Shown: in pieces, positions 8,918 through 17,698 of the stretch
Layout: each line of letters begins with the position of its first letter
Position numbering within the stretch: the stretch's first letter is position 1
Assembly: GCA_963851385.1 (NCBI GenBank)
Contig: CAWKPE010000010.1
Location: 264,122-328,121, forward strand
DNA from: CAWEFA01 sp963851385
Lineage (GTDB): Bacteria > Bacteroidota > Bacteroidia > Bacteroidales > DTGW01
Direction of reading: 5' to 3'
DNA: 64,000 bases
The notes under the pieces: generated by a model
The model's input: only the letters and a program-made list of their open reading frames with translations
The model's database searches: none
Told to the model about the DNA's origin: nothing
Translations under genes and position numbers: made by a program

Positions 8918-9673
8918 TTATTTTTTAATCCATTGCATAAAACTTCTGATTTTATTATAGCTTACAATTATATCTTCTGCGAATTCAGGATTTAAGACTA
9001 TTTTAAGCCTGCTTTTCGAAAATGGAAACATTTCTTTAATAGCTGAGACATGTACTATAACCTGCCGGTTAAGCCTGAAAAACTCAGAATGGTCAAGCTC
9101 TTGTTCTAAATTTTCTAAAGTATCGCTGATTAAAAGAGTTTCATTTTTATTTGTTTTAATAAACACTCCACCCCCCATAGCATAAAAATAAGCAACATCG
9201 GCAGTATTGACTATTTTCATTTTCTTTCCCGCCTGGCTCACAAACCTTTTCTTATAAGATTTCATGTTTGTTGACAATGATTTTATCGAACTCAACAAAT
9301 TGGCATAGTCATAAGCAGAATTGGTAAAAGACTTAAACTTTTCGATACTTTTTATCAGTTCTGTCTTTTTTATAGGCTTTAAAAGATAGTCAATACCGTT
9401 GTGTTTAAAAGCCTGAATTGCATATTTGTCATAAGCCGTTGTAAAAATTACCGGACAAACAATGTGAACTTTTTCAAATATCTCAAAGCATAAACCGTCA
9501 GAAAGATGGATGTCGAGGAAAATAAGGTCAACCGGGTGTAAACATAGAAATGCAATTGCCTCGCTCACTGACGTTATATTACCCAGTATATCAATTGAAC
9601 TATCTATTTCAGATAGCACCTTCTGCAAGTGCTTTGCCTGGAGAAGTTCATCTTCAATGATTACTGCTGTCAT
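8918..9673 (-). CDS. LytTR-family response regulator
   Basis: This 251-residue regulator has an N-terminal receiver domain (VIIEDELLQ acidic pair, phospho-acceptor Asp54 in LIFLDIHL, conserved Lys in YLLKPIKK). Its C-terminal LytTR DNA-binding domain is near residues 150-250 (FFRLNRQVIVHVSAI). The start overlaps the kinase stop by 4 nt, so kinase and regulator are coupled. It is the last gene of a minus-strand set of receptor, TPR protein, kinase and regulator, suggesting that the pair controls or senses that receptor's uptake. Confidence 0.88.
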   Translation of the reverse strand: MTAVIIEDELLQAKHLQKVLSEIDSSIDILGNITSVSEAIAFLCLHPVDLIFLDIHLSDGLCFEIFEKVHIVCPVIFTTAYDKYAIQAFKHNGIDYLLKPIKKTELIKSIEKFKSFTNSAYDYANLLSSIKSLSTNMKSYKKRFVSQAGKKMKIVNTADVAYFYAMGGGVFIKTNKNETLLISDTLENLEQELDHSEFFRLNRQVIVHVSAIKEMFPFSKSRLKIVLNPEFAEDIIVSYNKIRSFMQWIKK

Positions 9674-10695
9674 TCTTCATTAGTTATAATTGGGATTTCA
9701 ACAATAAAATAACCATCATCTTGCCGGTAATTAATGGTTTTACTAAAAAAATTCATATAGCGTTGTTCCAGATTGACTAACCCGATTTTAGTACTTTTTT
9801 CTGTATTTCGGGGTTGAAAGTTATTTCTTATTACGAATATATGTTTGTTTTCATCAACAGAAACCTGGATATACAAAGGTGATAGCAATGTTGTTGTATT
9901 ATGTTTTAAAGCATTCTCAATTAGCAGCTGTAAAGTAAGCGGCAAAATGTATGATTTGTAGTAAGTCTTATCTATTCGGTTTTCAAAGACAAATCCATCA
10001 CCGCATCTTATTTGTTGAAGAAAAATATAGGAATTGATAAAGTCCATTTCTTCTTCAATAGTAACAAAATCATTACTATTCACTTCAAGAAAATATCTGT
10101 AAATTTTAGAAAATTCGTTAACATATTGGGTAGCCTTATCCTTATCAGAATTAATAAGTGAAGCCAGGGTGCCAAGACTGTTAAAAAGAAAGTGAGGATT
10201 GAGATGGTTTTTTAAAGCCTCAAATTTAGACCTCATATTTTCTCTTTCCAAATCAGCGGCATGGGTGAGCTCCTTTTTCCATAAGAAAAAAAGAAATATT
10301 GCTTCATGAATTGTCACAGCGAAAAAAAATACAATTATGATTGCAATATGAAGGAATTTTTGCTTTTCCCAGTAATCCGGCGAATTTCCGTAAATTAACA
10401 AATTGATTGCAAAAACAAATAAAATGACGATAACGGTAAAAAATATAATGAAAGCAATTACAATTACGATATGGATAAATGGGTTCTTTTCCCATGGAAA
10501 TCTATTCCAAATTATAATACCAAACTGACTTGATACAAACCATGATAAAAATGTTGTTCCTACGGAAATTAATATCCAGTCAATAAATTTAGGATTACCC
10601 GGTCTGAGTCCAAAAATTAAAGGAAAGGCAATTCCAATAACAAGGATGCCTAAAATTTTGAACCATTTATCACTGAATAATTTATCTGAACCCAT
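9670..10695 (-). CDS. LytS/YehU-type sensor histidine kinase
   Basis: This 341-residue membrane kinase has four hydrophobic segments in residues 10-135. They are followed by the His_kinase (PF06580) dimerisation/phosphotransfer segment LKNHLNPHFLFNSLGTLASL and an HATPase-like C-terminus (LTLQLLIENALKHN, then KIGLVNLEQRY). No periplasmic sensor domain of any size is visible, so the signal is probably sensed in the membrane. It lies 41 bp after the TPR gene and overlaps the LytTR regulator by 4 nt. Confidence 0.88.
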   Translation of the reverse strand: MGSDKLFSDKWFKILGILVIGIAFPLIFGLRPGNPKFIDWILISVGTTFLSWFVSSQFGIIIWNRFPWEKNPFIHIVIVIAFIIFFTVIVILFVFAINLLIYGNSPDYWEKQKFLHIAIIIVFFFAVTIHEAIFLFFLWKKELTHAADLERENMRSKFEALKNHLNPHFLFNSLGTLASLINSDKDKATQYVNEFSKIYRYFLEVNSNDFVTIEEEMDFINSYIFLQQIRCGDGFVFENRIDKTYYKSYILPLTLQLLIENALKHNTTTLLSPLYIQVSVDENKHIFVIRNNFQPRNTEKSTKIGLVNLEQRYMNFFSKTINYRQDDGYFIVEIPIITNEE

Positions 10696-10736
10696 TTTCT
10701 GAAAATAATAAATGCAAGATATTAAAAGGTAATGAC

Positions 10737-11378
10737 TTATTTACATTTTTTAATCATTTCTAAAGCATAGGAATATCCCCAGTCTGGTGCAATTGAATCC
10801 TTGGGTGGGTATAACGTATAATTATCAATTGCGGTTTTAATCAGCACATATGCTTTGTCCTTTCCACCTCCAAAAATTGCGGGAGTGTGAAATAGATTAA
10901 CACCTTTCCATAAATAGCTCCTGGGATTTTCAGGACTTATTTCTTTTGCTCTGTCAAAATAGCCCATTGTTTCACCGTTATATTTAAACCCCCTTACCAT
11001 AGGGCTAATGTCCATTCTGGCCTGCAATACAAAACCTTTCATGACAAAAATTTCTGAATTTTTATGATCAAGCTCATAAGCTTTATCAATTTCAATTTGA
11101 GCCTTATCAACCCAAAAATCGCGCTTTTTATCTGTTTTTTGCATGTAGCTGATACGTGTATAACAGTAGGCAGCATAATAGTACGGCAGCCATTTATCAG
11201 AGTTCACGAAGGCAATCCGTTCAAAATAACTTGCTGCCATTACAAGTGTTTTTTCAACTGATGCCGTGTCGCACATTTTTTTGGCATTTAGCATGTTAGT
11301 TGTATAAACTGTATCTCCTGCTTTACCAGGTAATACAATAAATATAAAAAACAATAAATTCAACATTGATTTTTTCAT
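10737..11378 (-). CDS. Secreted TPR-like protein
   Basis: This 213-residue protein has an N-terminal signal peptide (MKKSMLNLLFFIFIVLPGKA). It then has helical pairs resembling tetratricopeptide repeats (AASYFERIAFVN, AQIEIDKAYELDHKNSEIF, ENPRSYLWKGVNLFHT). It begins 11 bp after the receptor stop and ends 41 bp before the kinase, so it is probably co-transcribed with both. A periplasmic scaffold or helper for the receptor is plausible. No enzymatic motif is visible. Confidence 0.65.
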   Translation of the reverse strand: MKKSMLNLLFFIFIVLPGKAGDTVYTTNMLNAKKMCDTASVEKTLVMAASYFERIAFVNSDKWLPYYYAAYCYTRISYMQKTDKKRDFWVDKAQIEIDKAYELDHKNSEIFVMKGFVLQARMDISPMVRGFKYNGETMGYFDRAKEISPENPRSYLWKGVNLFHTPAIFGGGKDKAYVLIKTAIDNYTLYPPKDSIAPDWGYSYALEMIKKCK

Positions 11379-11389
11379 AATTTTCAGTT

Positions 11390-13540
11390 TTAATTAAGAT
11401 ACATTGATAAAAATATTCCAATAAAAGGGGAGCGTTTATCTGCTGGATTTACATGGAACGGGTCAATAATCGTAGGTATGGTTACATAGCCTAACACCTT
11501 ATCATAACCAAATACATTTTGTAAAGAACAAAATATAATCGCCTGCTTTTGAAATAATAACAAAGGTTTGCTGACACTGATATCGAATGATACATATGCC
11601 GGTATATTTAGTTTTGTCGTCACACCGGATTTATTCAAATAATTATAATTACGACTGGAGGCATAGCTAAAACTTGTACTCAATACAATAGCAATAGAAG
11701 GGATCCAGTATTTATCAACAAGTGAAACTGTATTTGCAGATACATAATCAGGAGTTAGAAATTCACCAGGAATTATAGTCTTCCTTTTACTGTCAATATA
11801 GGAATATGATATCCAATAGTCAAGGTTAGTCACTGTGGTCTTATCCCTGAAAAATAACTCAAACCCTTTTGCATATCCTGCATTTCCGGTATAAATATAT
11901 TGGGGTTTATAATCAGTTACAAGGCTGATGTATTTTTTATAGTACATTTCAAAGCGGAATGTCCTGTCGTTTTTCTGGAACTGGTAATTAGCAATAAAAT
12001 GTTCAGCTTGCTGATTGCCTAATCCTGCCGGGTTGACCAACATTGTATACTTATCTGGCAACTGATAGAAAATGCCATATGAAAATGAAACCTGGCTGCT
12101 TTTGATAAATTTGTAAGCAAATGAACTTCTTGGAGCCAGAGTATATTTATTGGAATAGGAAGTTTGCTCCAGCCGCAAGCCCAATCTGAATGCAAATATT
12201 TTGTGAATCGTAGCTTCTGATTCTGCAAATAATGAAACTAGGTAAACATTCACATTCGATTTTAACGTATCAATATTTCCTTTAAATGTGGTATTGATAT
12301 ATTCACTTCCAGTAATGAATTTTAGATCATTTGATAAATTCTTTTTCAATACTGCCTTGCCCTGGTAAACTTCCTCATATTCGTTAAAATTTAAACTGCC
12401 ATAATTAAAGTTATCATCATTATTTGATGCAGATGCGCCTACATACAATGAGGTTTTATCATTATTGAAAAATTGGGTATAATTAGAATTTATGACGTAG
12501 TTAGAATTTTTAATATTAAAAACTGACTGGGTTATTTTTTGTGTATCATTATAAGCTACACCTTCTTTGGTTGTTGAAATATCGGCATAAAATTTAAATA
12601 ACCCGTTTTCATTAGGTTTAATTCTCAGTACAATTTTAATGTCTTTATTAATAGGCGGTTCAGTCCATGTTGAATTTTTTGTCATGAACTTAAAGGACTT
12701 ATAGTACGGGTTTAGGTTATTGTAATTTAAATTGATATATAGTGATGTATTTTTCCAGCGATGCGTGTGAAAGGCAGTGAGTCCATACAGGTGAATGCCT
12801 CCTCCGGATATGGTAGAATCGGCAATACCCTTACTGTTCAAAATAAGGACTGATGATAATGCCTGTCCGTATTCTGCAGAATAACCACCTGCGCTGAAAA
12901 TATCACCTGAAAACAAAAAAGGATCCACCCTTGCCATCTGTTTAAGCCCTGGGACATGAGAATAATAAGGGTTTGGCAATTCCAGGCCATCCATGATATA
13001 ACTTGATTCCTTGTCTGACCCACCACGTACAAAAAGACCTTCAGTATAACCAACTTTCTGGGTACTCGGCAGTTTATCAATGGTTGATTGTATATCTCCG
13101 GGTGCACCTGCTGTTGTTCCTATATCCCGGGGTTTAAGTAATTCGGTCTTGTTTTTATCGCTTGCGGCAAAAGTGCCGGCTGTAATTACAACTTCTGACA
13201 ATAAAGTATTGTCTTCTTTTAATTTAAATTTAATAACCAGGCTTGAATCTTTTATATTAATTTCCTTTAATGAAGTCTGCATACCAATTAATGATGCAAC
13301 CAATGTTACTTTTCCGGTTAATTTGGTGGTCAATACAAACCTGCCTGAATCATCTGACATGGTACCTTCATAAGTCCCTTTAATATATATATTTGCATAC
13401 GGTTGGGGTAAATCTTTTTGATCAGTAACAACGCCTGAGATTTTTACCTGGGCAATCACTGAATTTGCAGTCAGGGTAATCAATAAGAGAGTAAATATAT
13501 GTAATACACTATGATTGATTCTTTGATACACTTTATTCAT
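11390..13540 (-). CDS. TonB-dependent receptor with carboxypeptidase-regulatory domain
   Basis: This 716-residue outer-membrane receptor has a signal peptide (residues 1-30), then a CarboxypepD_reg-like beta domain (ISGVVTDQKDLPQPYANIYI), and a plug with GDIQSTIDKLPSTQKVGYTEGLFVRGG split by a DKESSYIMDGLELPNP loop. The 22-strand-type barrel follows. It heads the minus-strand set that continues with the TPR protein and the LytS/LytTR pair. The ligand is unknown; no SusD partner is adjacent, so glycan uptake of the SusCD type is unlikely. Confidence 0.85.
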   Translation of the reverse strand: MNKVYQRINHSVLHIFTLLLITLTANSVIAQVKISGVVTDQKDLPQPYANIYIKGTYEGTMSDDSGRFVLTTKLTGKVTLVASLIGMQTSLKEINIKDSSLVIKFKLKEDNTLLSEVVITAGTFAASDKNKTELLKPRDIGTTAGAPGDIQSTIDKLPSTQKVGYTEGLFVRGGSDKESSYIMDGLELPNPYYSHVPGLKQMARVDPFLFSGDIFSAGGYSAEYGQALSSVLILNSKGIADSTISGGGIHLYGLTAFHTHRWKNTSLYINLNYNNLNPYYKSFKFMTKNSTWTEPPINKDIKIVLRIKPNENGLFKFYADISTTKEGVAYNDTQKITQSVFNIKNSNYVINSNYTQFFNNDKTSLYVGASASNNDDNFNYGSLNFNEYEEVYQGKAVLKKNLSNDLKFITGSEYINTTFKGNIDTLKSNVNVYLVSLFAESEATIHKIFAFRLGLRLEQTSYSNKYTLAPRSSFAYKFIKSSQVSFSYGIFYQLPDKYTMLVNPAGLGNQQAEHFIANYQFQKNDRTFRFEMYYKKYISLVTDYKPQYIYTGNAGYAKGFELFFRDKTTVTNLDYWISYSYIDSKRKTIIPGEFLTPDYVSANTVSLVDKYWIPSIAIVLSTSFSYASSRNYNYLNKSGVTTKLNIPAYVSFDISVSKPLLLFQKQAIIFCSLQNVFGYDKVLGYVTIPTIIDPFHVNPADKRSPFIGIFLSMYLN

Positions 13541-13848
13541 AATTTTGAATATATAATTTTTAATTACCCTGCAAACATATTGTTTGAAATTGCCTAATGA
13601 AAAAATATGTTAATCAAATGAGTAATCTGTTCATTGAAATGGGAAAAATAGAAGGTTGAAATTTTTTATGGGGGGAAAAGAAATTAATTGGGTTTAAAGA
13701 TATCGAATACAGAACTTGTTTTGAAAAAAGGCATGAACCGGATTAAATTTTTTTTCTATTTTTTTGGCAACCAAAAAATAATTCAGTTATGAGAATATAT
13801 ATATATTTTGAACTTCATTAAAAGTAAGGATGACATTGGTAATATTTA
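13541..13848. other. Divergent-upstream gap with a gene-leader-like piece
   Basis: 308 bp lie between the receptor start and the epimerase stop. At 13764-13795 the sequence reads TTTTGGCAACC-A6-TAATTCAGTTATGAGA. It closely resembles the 5' flank and start of the DsrE-like gene at about 16109-16147 (TTTTTGCCAATATTAGCCCA then AATCAGTTATGAGA). The frame opened by this ATG closes after ten codons. It looks like a decayed copy of the same leader. No other gene is visible. Confidence 0.3.
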
Positions 13849-14883
13849 TCATATCAATTTCACAAGTTTAAGTGTTTCTCCATTTTGAACAGCCCAAGCA
13901 ACTAAACTATCAATTCCCTGGCTAAAATCTATTTTAGGTTCCCACCCGGTAACAGATTTTATTTTTTCAATGTTGCTGATATAAACTGGTTGATCGCCGG
14001 GACGCCAGTCATGAAATGTTACAGGAATTTTTTTCTTCAATTTATCTTCCAGAAGCGCTATCAATTCCAAAAGGTTCGAAGTATTTTCTGGACCTCCGCC
14101 AATATTATAAATCTGGCCGGATGTATTATTAATATTTTTTATAGCGGCATCATAAGCATTAATTAAATCAAATACATGCAAAACATCACGGACCTGCATG
14201 CCATCACCATATATCTTGATTGGACTATTATAGATTGCTGCAATTGTAAACCAGGCTACCCATCCCTGATCTTCTATTCCAAACTGGTTTGGTCCATAAA
14301 TACAACTTTGCCTGAAAACAATAGATTTTATATTATATATTCGTGCATAGTCACGAACATACTGTTCTGCGGCTCCTTTACTGCATCCATATGGTGAATG
14401 AAAATCCAGTAATTCTTTTTCATTTATACCTTCCGTATAGTAAGCATAATAATATCGTTTGCCATTATTTTTTATGGTAATATGTTCCATTCCGCCATAC
14501 ACCTTATTTGTGGAAGTGTATAGTAAGATTGCTTTGTCATTATTGTTACGAAGAGCTTCCAGAACATTGAAAGTTCCAAGTGCATTTATTTCGAAATCCA
14601 ATCTTGGATCAGTAACTGAAGTAGTAACTGCCACCTGGGCAGCAAGGTGATATACAACATTCGCACCTATAACTGCTTTTGCCAATACTCCGTTATCTAT
14701 CCGTACATCACAAAACTGAAAAGTAAATTTATCGCCACCAAGTTTTTCAAGTTTTGACAGGTTATAATTAGTACCTCTACGAGAAAGATTATCAAGTACA
14801 ATAACTTCATCACCCCGTTTTATCAAAAATTCAGCAAGATTAAAGCCTATAAAACCGCATCCTCCTATAATTATATTTTTCAT
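13849..14883 (-). CDS. CDP-paratose 2-epimerase-like SDR (tyvelose pathway family)
   Basis: This 344-residue extended short-chain dehydrogenase has the NAD-binding start GGCGFIGFNLAEFLIKRG, an acidic residue plus LSRRG after the second strand, HLAAQVAVTTSVTDPRLDFE, STNKVYGG, and the catalytic YGCSKGAAEQYV. SCIYGPNQFGIEDQGWVAWF is characteristic of the RfbE/Tyv epimerases that interconvert CDP-paratose and CDP-tyvelose, although the family also covers relatives with other nucleotide sugars. No other deoxysugar gene is adjacent. An IS1-family element sits 16 bp upstream of the ATG and has separated it from its former 5' flank, so present expression may depend on the element. Confidence 0.8.
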   Translation of the reverse strand: MKNIIIGGCGFIGFNLAEFLIKRGDEVIVLDNLSRRGTNYNLSKLEKLGGDKFTFQFCDVRIDNGVLAKAVIGANVVYHLAAQVAVTTSVTDPRLDFEINALGTFNVLEALRNNNDKAILLYTSTNKVYGGMEHITIKNNGKRYYYAYYTEGINEKELLDFHSPYGCSKGAAEQYVRDYARIYNIKSIVFRQSCIYGPNQFGIEDQGWVAWFTIAAIYNSPIKIYGDGMQVRDVLHVFDLINAYDAAIKNINNTSGQIYNIGGGPENTSNLLELIALLEDKLKKKIPVTFHDWRPGDQPVYISNIEKIKSVTGWEPKIDFSQGIDSLVAWAVQNGETLKLVKLI

Positions 14884-14899
14884 TTTTAATAAATTTTAT

Positions 14900-15649
14900 G
14901 GCATTGTTAATAAAGTATAGCTAAATCATTATTCCATTTAAACATCAACAATTTTATTGAATAAATCAACATATGTTTTGCTTTTGTATAGCATTTTGTT
15001 TTTCTTCTTAATCTGGCCAAAAAATGTCTAAAAAGACTATTATAGCCTTCTACTGTATATGTTTCTGCCTTTGTCTGAACTAATTGTTCTTCCGGAACAA
15101 ATTCATTATAAGCTTTCCAATAGTCAGCACAAACTATCCCTTTGGAAAATTCTTCAATTTTTTCCCAGAGCCTTTTTCCAGTTTCGGTTCCTCTTGTGCC
15201 AATTTCACAATTGACGAACCTATGCCCATTTCTATCAACAGCAATCCATATCCAGCAGTAGTTTTTTTTGAACCAATATATGTATGCATCTCATCCAATT
15301 CTATTACATCAATATCTCCAGGATTTCTAAATTCATCCAACTTTTCTCCAAAGGACTTTATCCAATTAAAAACAGCAACATGGCTCACATTTAAGTATCT
15401 TCCTATTGATTTAAAACCTAAGCCTTCTAAATATAAAACTAAGGCATTTCTTTTAAGGTCATTCGGCTTTCCTAATTGCCCTACAGTAAATCGATGCTTG
15501 CAATCTTTACACAGAAACCTTTGTTTTGATTTAACTATACCATCTTTACGAAAATTCTTGCTTTTACATTTTGGGCAGCTATCTATAATCATTTTATATA
15601 GTTTTATAACTGCACAAATATAATAAAACTATACTAAATTAACAAAGCC
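14900..15649 (-). mobile_element. IS1-family insertion sequence, copy 1 (750 bp)
   Basis: A complete element with about 21-bp imperfect inverted repeats: left GGCATTGTTAATAAAGTATA; right end, read inwards, GGCTTTGTTAATTTAGTATA. It is flanked by an 8-bp target duplication AATTTTAT at 14892-14899 and 15650-15657. A second, nearly identical copy lies at 52945-53694; the clearest difference is one residue in the first frame (Lys here, Arg there, in the x-SIGRY motif). Near identity and intact duplications indicate recent transposition. The insertion is in the 5' flank of the epimerase gene. Confidence 0.93.
14907..15592 (-). CDS. IS1-family transposase (InsAB', frameshift-expressed)
   Basis: The first frame (15592 down to 15134) encodes a zinc finger, CPKCKSKNFRKDG then CKDCKHRF, a helix-turn-helix, and the first part of the catalytic domain ending at LDEMHTYIGSKK. 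An A8 run (complement of 15262-15269) there allows a -1 shift into the second frame, which continues KNYCWIWIAVDRNGHRFVN, then GIVCADYWKAY and RHFLARLRRKTKCYTKAK to a TAA at 14907. This is the organisation of IS1-family InsA/InsB, where the full transposase needs programmed -1 frameshifting. Catalytic acidic residues fall in ELDEMH, AVDRN and ADYW. Confidence 0.85.
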
Positions 15650-16140
15650 AATTTTATATATCAATGTAAAACTGAAAGTTTAGAGAAAGACCAAAATTTT
15701 TATATTTAAAGTTGAAAATAACCATTCTTTTTAAGAATCAGAAGAATATTCTTATTTTATTGATCTTATAATCAAGTATAAAATTGGTTTTCTTATTTAT
15801 AAAACAATGTAATTTTATTTCAAATAAACTAGATATTAGAAAAACAAAAAAAGCAATAGTAATAATTGTCTTTAAAGGATTATGAAATAAAATGTCATAA
15901 ATTCATACGAATTACACATATATTGTATTATATGATTACATAATTTCTTTGGTACCATCTGTTGACTCCCTATCGATTACTATGTATTCGATACCTGAAT
16001 ATAATTGAAACAGAACTGTATCTTTAACCTGGTTAATTTTGTCGCTGTTATTGCAACAATTTTAATAATGCAAAATTTCATCTGTTAATTCTTGCTGGTT
16101 GTATTTTTTTTGCCAATATTAGCCCAAAAATAAATCAGTT
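15650..16140. other. Non-coding stretch after IS1 copy 1
   Basis: About 490 bp of AT-rich DNA with the right-hand target duplication at its left end. It probably contains the original promoter region of the minus-strand epimerase, now cut off by the IS, and the leader of the plus-strand DsrE-like gene. I see no gene or RNA in it. Confidence 0.35.
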
Positions 16141-16571
16141 ATGAGAAAAATTATATTTATTTTAGTGTTAATCCTCTTACTGTCAAGAGCGGGTATGCAC
16201 AGATATTTTCAGGATGCGAAGGCGCAAGTGCTTTCGACAAAAGCAGCTCTCCTGATTTAGGTATATTAATATCTTCGAGCGATGCCGAAACAGTCTGGAA
16301 CGCTCTTCGTTTAGCAACTTTCAGCCAATCAAAGGGTGATACAGTGGTAATTTTTATTGTCGGCAAGGCTTTGGATGTACATATGCATGATACTTCGAAA
16401 TATAAGATTGATGAATTGTGCAAGAAATTTGCCTATAACGGTGGTAACATATATGCTTGTTCCATATGCGCCAAACAAAGGCATATTGAGAATGTGCCAT
16501 CGTGCACAATAACTTCAATTGTAGATATGTATGAGATTGTAAAAAAGAGTAAAAAAGTTTTAACGTTTTAG
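16141..16571 (+). pseudogene. DsrE-like secreted protein gene with a frameshift
   Basis: An ATG at 16141 opens a clear signal peptide (MRKIIFILVLILLL). Near 16180-16190 the frame must change by one base to continue as GYAQIFSGCEGASAFDKSSS and on to VIFIVGKALDVHMHDTSKYK, then ACSICAKQRHIENVPSC. This is a DsrE/DsrF-like sulfur-relay fold, with cysteines in ACSIC and near the end. The downstream frame has no ATG before the join, so the signal peptide belongs to this gene. Either a single indel has disabled it or the base is a sequence error. A second fragment of the family lies at 5426-5638. The neighbours are redox genes, consistent with sulfur metabolism. Confidence 0.65.
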
Positions 16572-16633
16572 AATAAAGTTGTAAATTGAATCAAGAATTA
16601 TGAGAATTCATTAACCCTATTTAATCATATATT

Positions 16634-16867
16634 ATGGAAAATATTTGTAAGAATTTTGAAAAATGCCCAATTTATACCGGTGTTCTTAAAGATAAGGTTA
16701 AAACAACTGAAGCTTACAAAAAGATATTTTGTAATGCTGGTAAATCTGGATGGTCAGCGTGCAGAAGATTTCAGGTAAAAGAAAAGACAGGCAAGTGTCC
16801 TCCTGATCTTATGCCAAATTCTATTAAAGATGCAGATACCATAATAGCTGAAATGAACCTGAATTAA
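16634..16867 (+). CDS. Small cysteine-rich protein (77 residues)
   Basis: This short cytoplasmic protein has six cysteines, in ICKNFEKCPIY, FCNAGKSGWSACRRFQV and KCPPDLMP. Their spacing suggests a metal or Fe-S site. No named family is certain. It lies 62 bp after the DsrE-like gene and overlaps, tail to tail by 4 bp, the zinc-ribbon gene on the other strand. The company of ferredoxin and thioredoxin genes suggests a redox or sulfur-related role. Confidence 0.6.
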   Translation: MENICKNFEKCPIYTGVLKDKVKTTEAYKKIFCNAGKSGWSACRRFQVKEKTGKCPPDLMPNSIKDADTIIAEMNLN

Positions 16868-17304
16868 CTTGTAAGAATTTTCTCAATTGAACTTCTTTCT
16901 TTTTCAGTTAGTGTTTTAATATCGATAAGAGCATTTTTAATTTTAGTTTTAAAATTCCAGCATGTCATTTGGCGCAATGATAAACGCCTTGCAAATTCAT
17001 AAGTTGAAATATCCTCTTTTCCCTTACAAACATTATAGGCAATGAAAAATGCTTTACTGATAGGGAATTTTACACCATGGAATATAGTTCCGTTTGTTGC
17101 TGTTTCCTTATGTTTACATTTTGTGCATCTCCGTGAATATGGTTCTTTTCCAGGGCATGAGTTCGTATTTCCACACTTTTTACAAACAAATCCATTCGCC
17201 CATTTCAGATTGGCCAGAAACTCAAAACACTTTTCATCATTATGAAACATCTCTTCGAGTTGCTTAGGGCTGAGATTGTCATTGAAAATTTTACTCATAA
17301 TCAA
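16864..17304 (-). CDS. Transposase-type zinc-ribbon protein
   Basis: This 146-residue protein has an IS1595-type zinc ribbon: CKKCGNTNSCPG, then YSRRCTKCKHKETATNGTIFHG. A helical region resembling the next part of such transposases follows (ISKAFFIAYNVCKGKEDIST, RRLSLRQMTCWNFKTKI). The catalytic DDE region is absent, and no inverted repeats are seen around it. It is either a truncated transposase or a domesticated DNA-binding protein. Its divergent position next to the redox cluster would suit a local regulator. An in-frame ATG two codons inside is an alternative start. Confidence 0.6.
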   Translation of the reverse strand: MIMSKIFNDNLSPKQLEEMFHNDEKCFEFLANLKWANGFVCKKCGNTNSCPGKEPYSRRCTKCKHKETATNGTIFHGVKFPISKAFFIAYNVCKGKEDISTYEFARRLSLRQMTCWNFKTKIKNALIDIKTLTEKERSSIEKILTS

Positions 17305-17363
17305 TTATTTCTGTTGCAAATATAAAAAATATTAGTGATACTAAAAAGATTTAGGTGATATTA

Positions 17364-17396
17364 TTGCGATTTATTAAATTTATTGTAGTAATTTTG
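17364..17396 (+). promoter_or_regulatory. Probable Bacteroidota-type promoter
   Basis: TAATTTTG at 17389-17396 fits the TAnnTTTG -7 element, with TTG at 17364-17366 about 22 bp before it. Just upstream, TTAGTGATACT and TTAGGTGATATT (17330-17360) form an imperfect direct repeat that could be an operator. The placement, 20 bp before the first gene of the ferredoxin/thioredoxin set, supports it. Confidence 0.45.
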
Positions 17397-17416
17397 TATC
17401 CATATTTAATAAATGA

Positions 17417-17662
17417 ATGTTTATGGAAAATAAATGTGAAATTAAACCTCGAAATTTAAGAGAATATATAAAATCTTCTTGGTTTCTTAGACCATTGTTA
17501 GGAGTTGTAATAGGCGGTATTGCAGGATTTCTGTACTATCATTTTGTTGGTTGCTCCTCAGGAAGCTGTCCAATAACAAGTAATCCCTACATGAGTATAG
17601 CCTGGGGTGGAATACTTGGGTTATTAGTTGTTAAAAGCCCATGTAGCAGAGGCAAATGTTAG
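17417..17662 (+). CDS. Small membrane protein, DUF6132-like
   Basis: This 81-residue protein has two hydrophobic segments (FLRPLLGVVIGGIAGFLYYH and AWGGILGLLVVK) joined by a loop with GCSSGSCPITSNPYMS. It ends in KSPCSRGKC, so cysteines lie on both loop and tail. It looks like the Bacteroidota DUF6132-type proteins found near rhodanese, thioredoxin and ferredoxin genes. It is first in the plus-strand set of four. An ATG two codons downstream is equally possible as start. Confidence 0.65.
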   Translation: MFMENKCEIKPRNLREYIKSSWFLRPLLGVVIGGIAGFLYYHFVGCSSGSCPITSNPYMSIAWGGILGLLVVKSPCSRGKC

Positions 17663-17698
17663 TCATTGGCTATTAGTAATCAGTAATTAGTAATTAAT

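Noticed and set aside
11390..13540. SusCD-type polysaccharide utilisation locus
   Set aside because: No SusD-like lipoprotein or glycoside hydrolase adjoins this receptor; its neighbours are a TPR protein and a two-component pair.
15084..15623. Long plus-strand frame opposite the IS1-family transposase (and its twin at 53129-53668)
   Set aside because: It is a mirror frame of a recognisable transposase and has no domain of its own.
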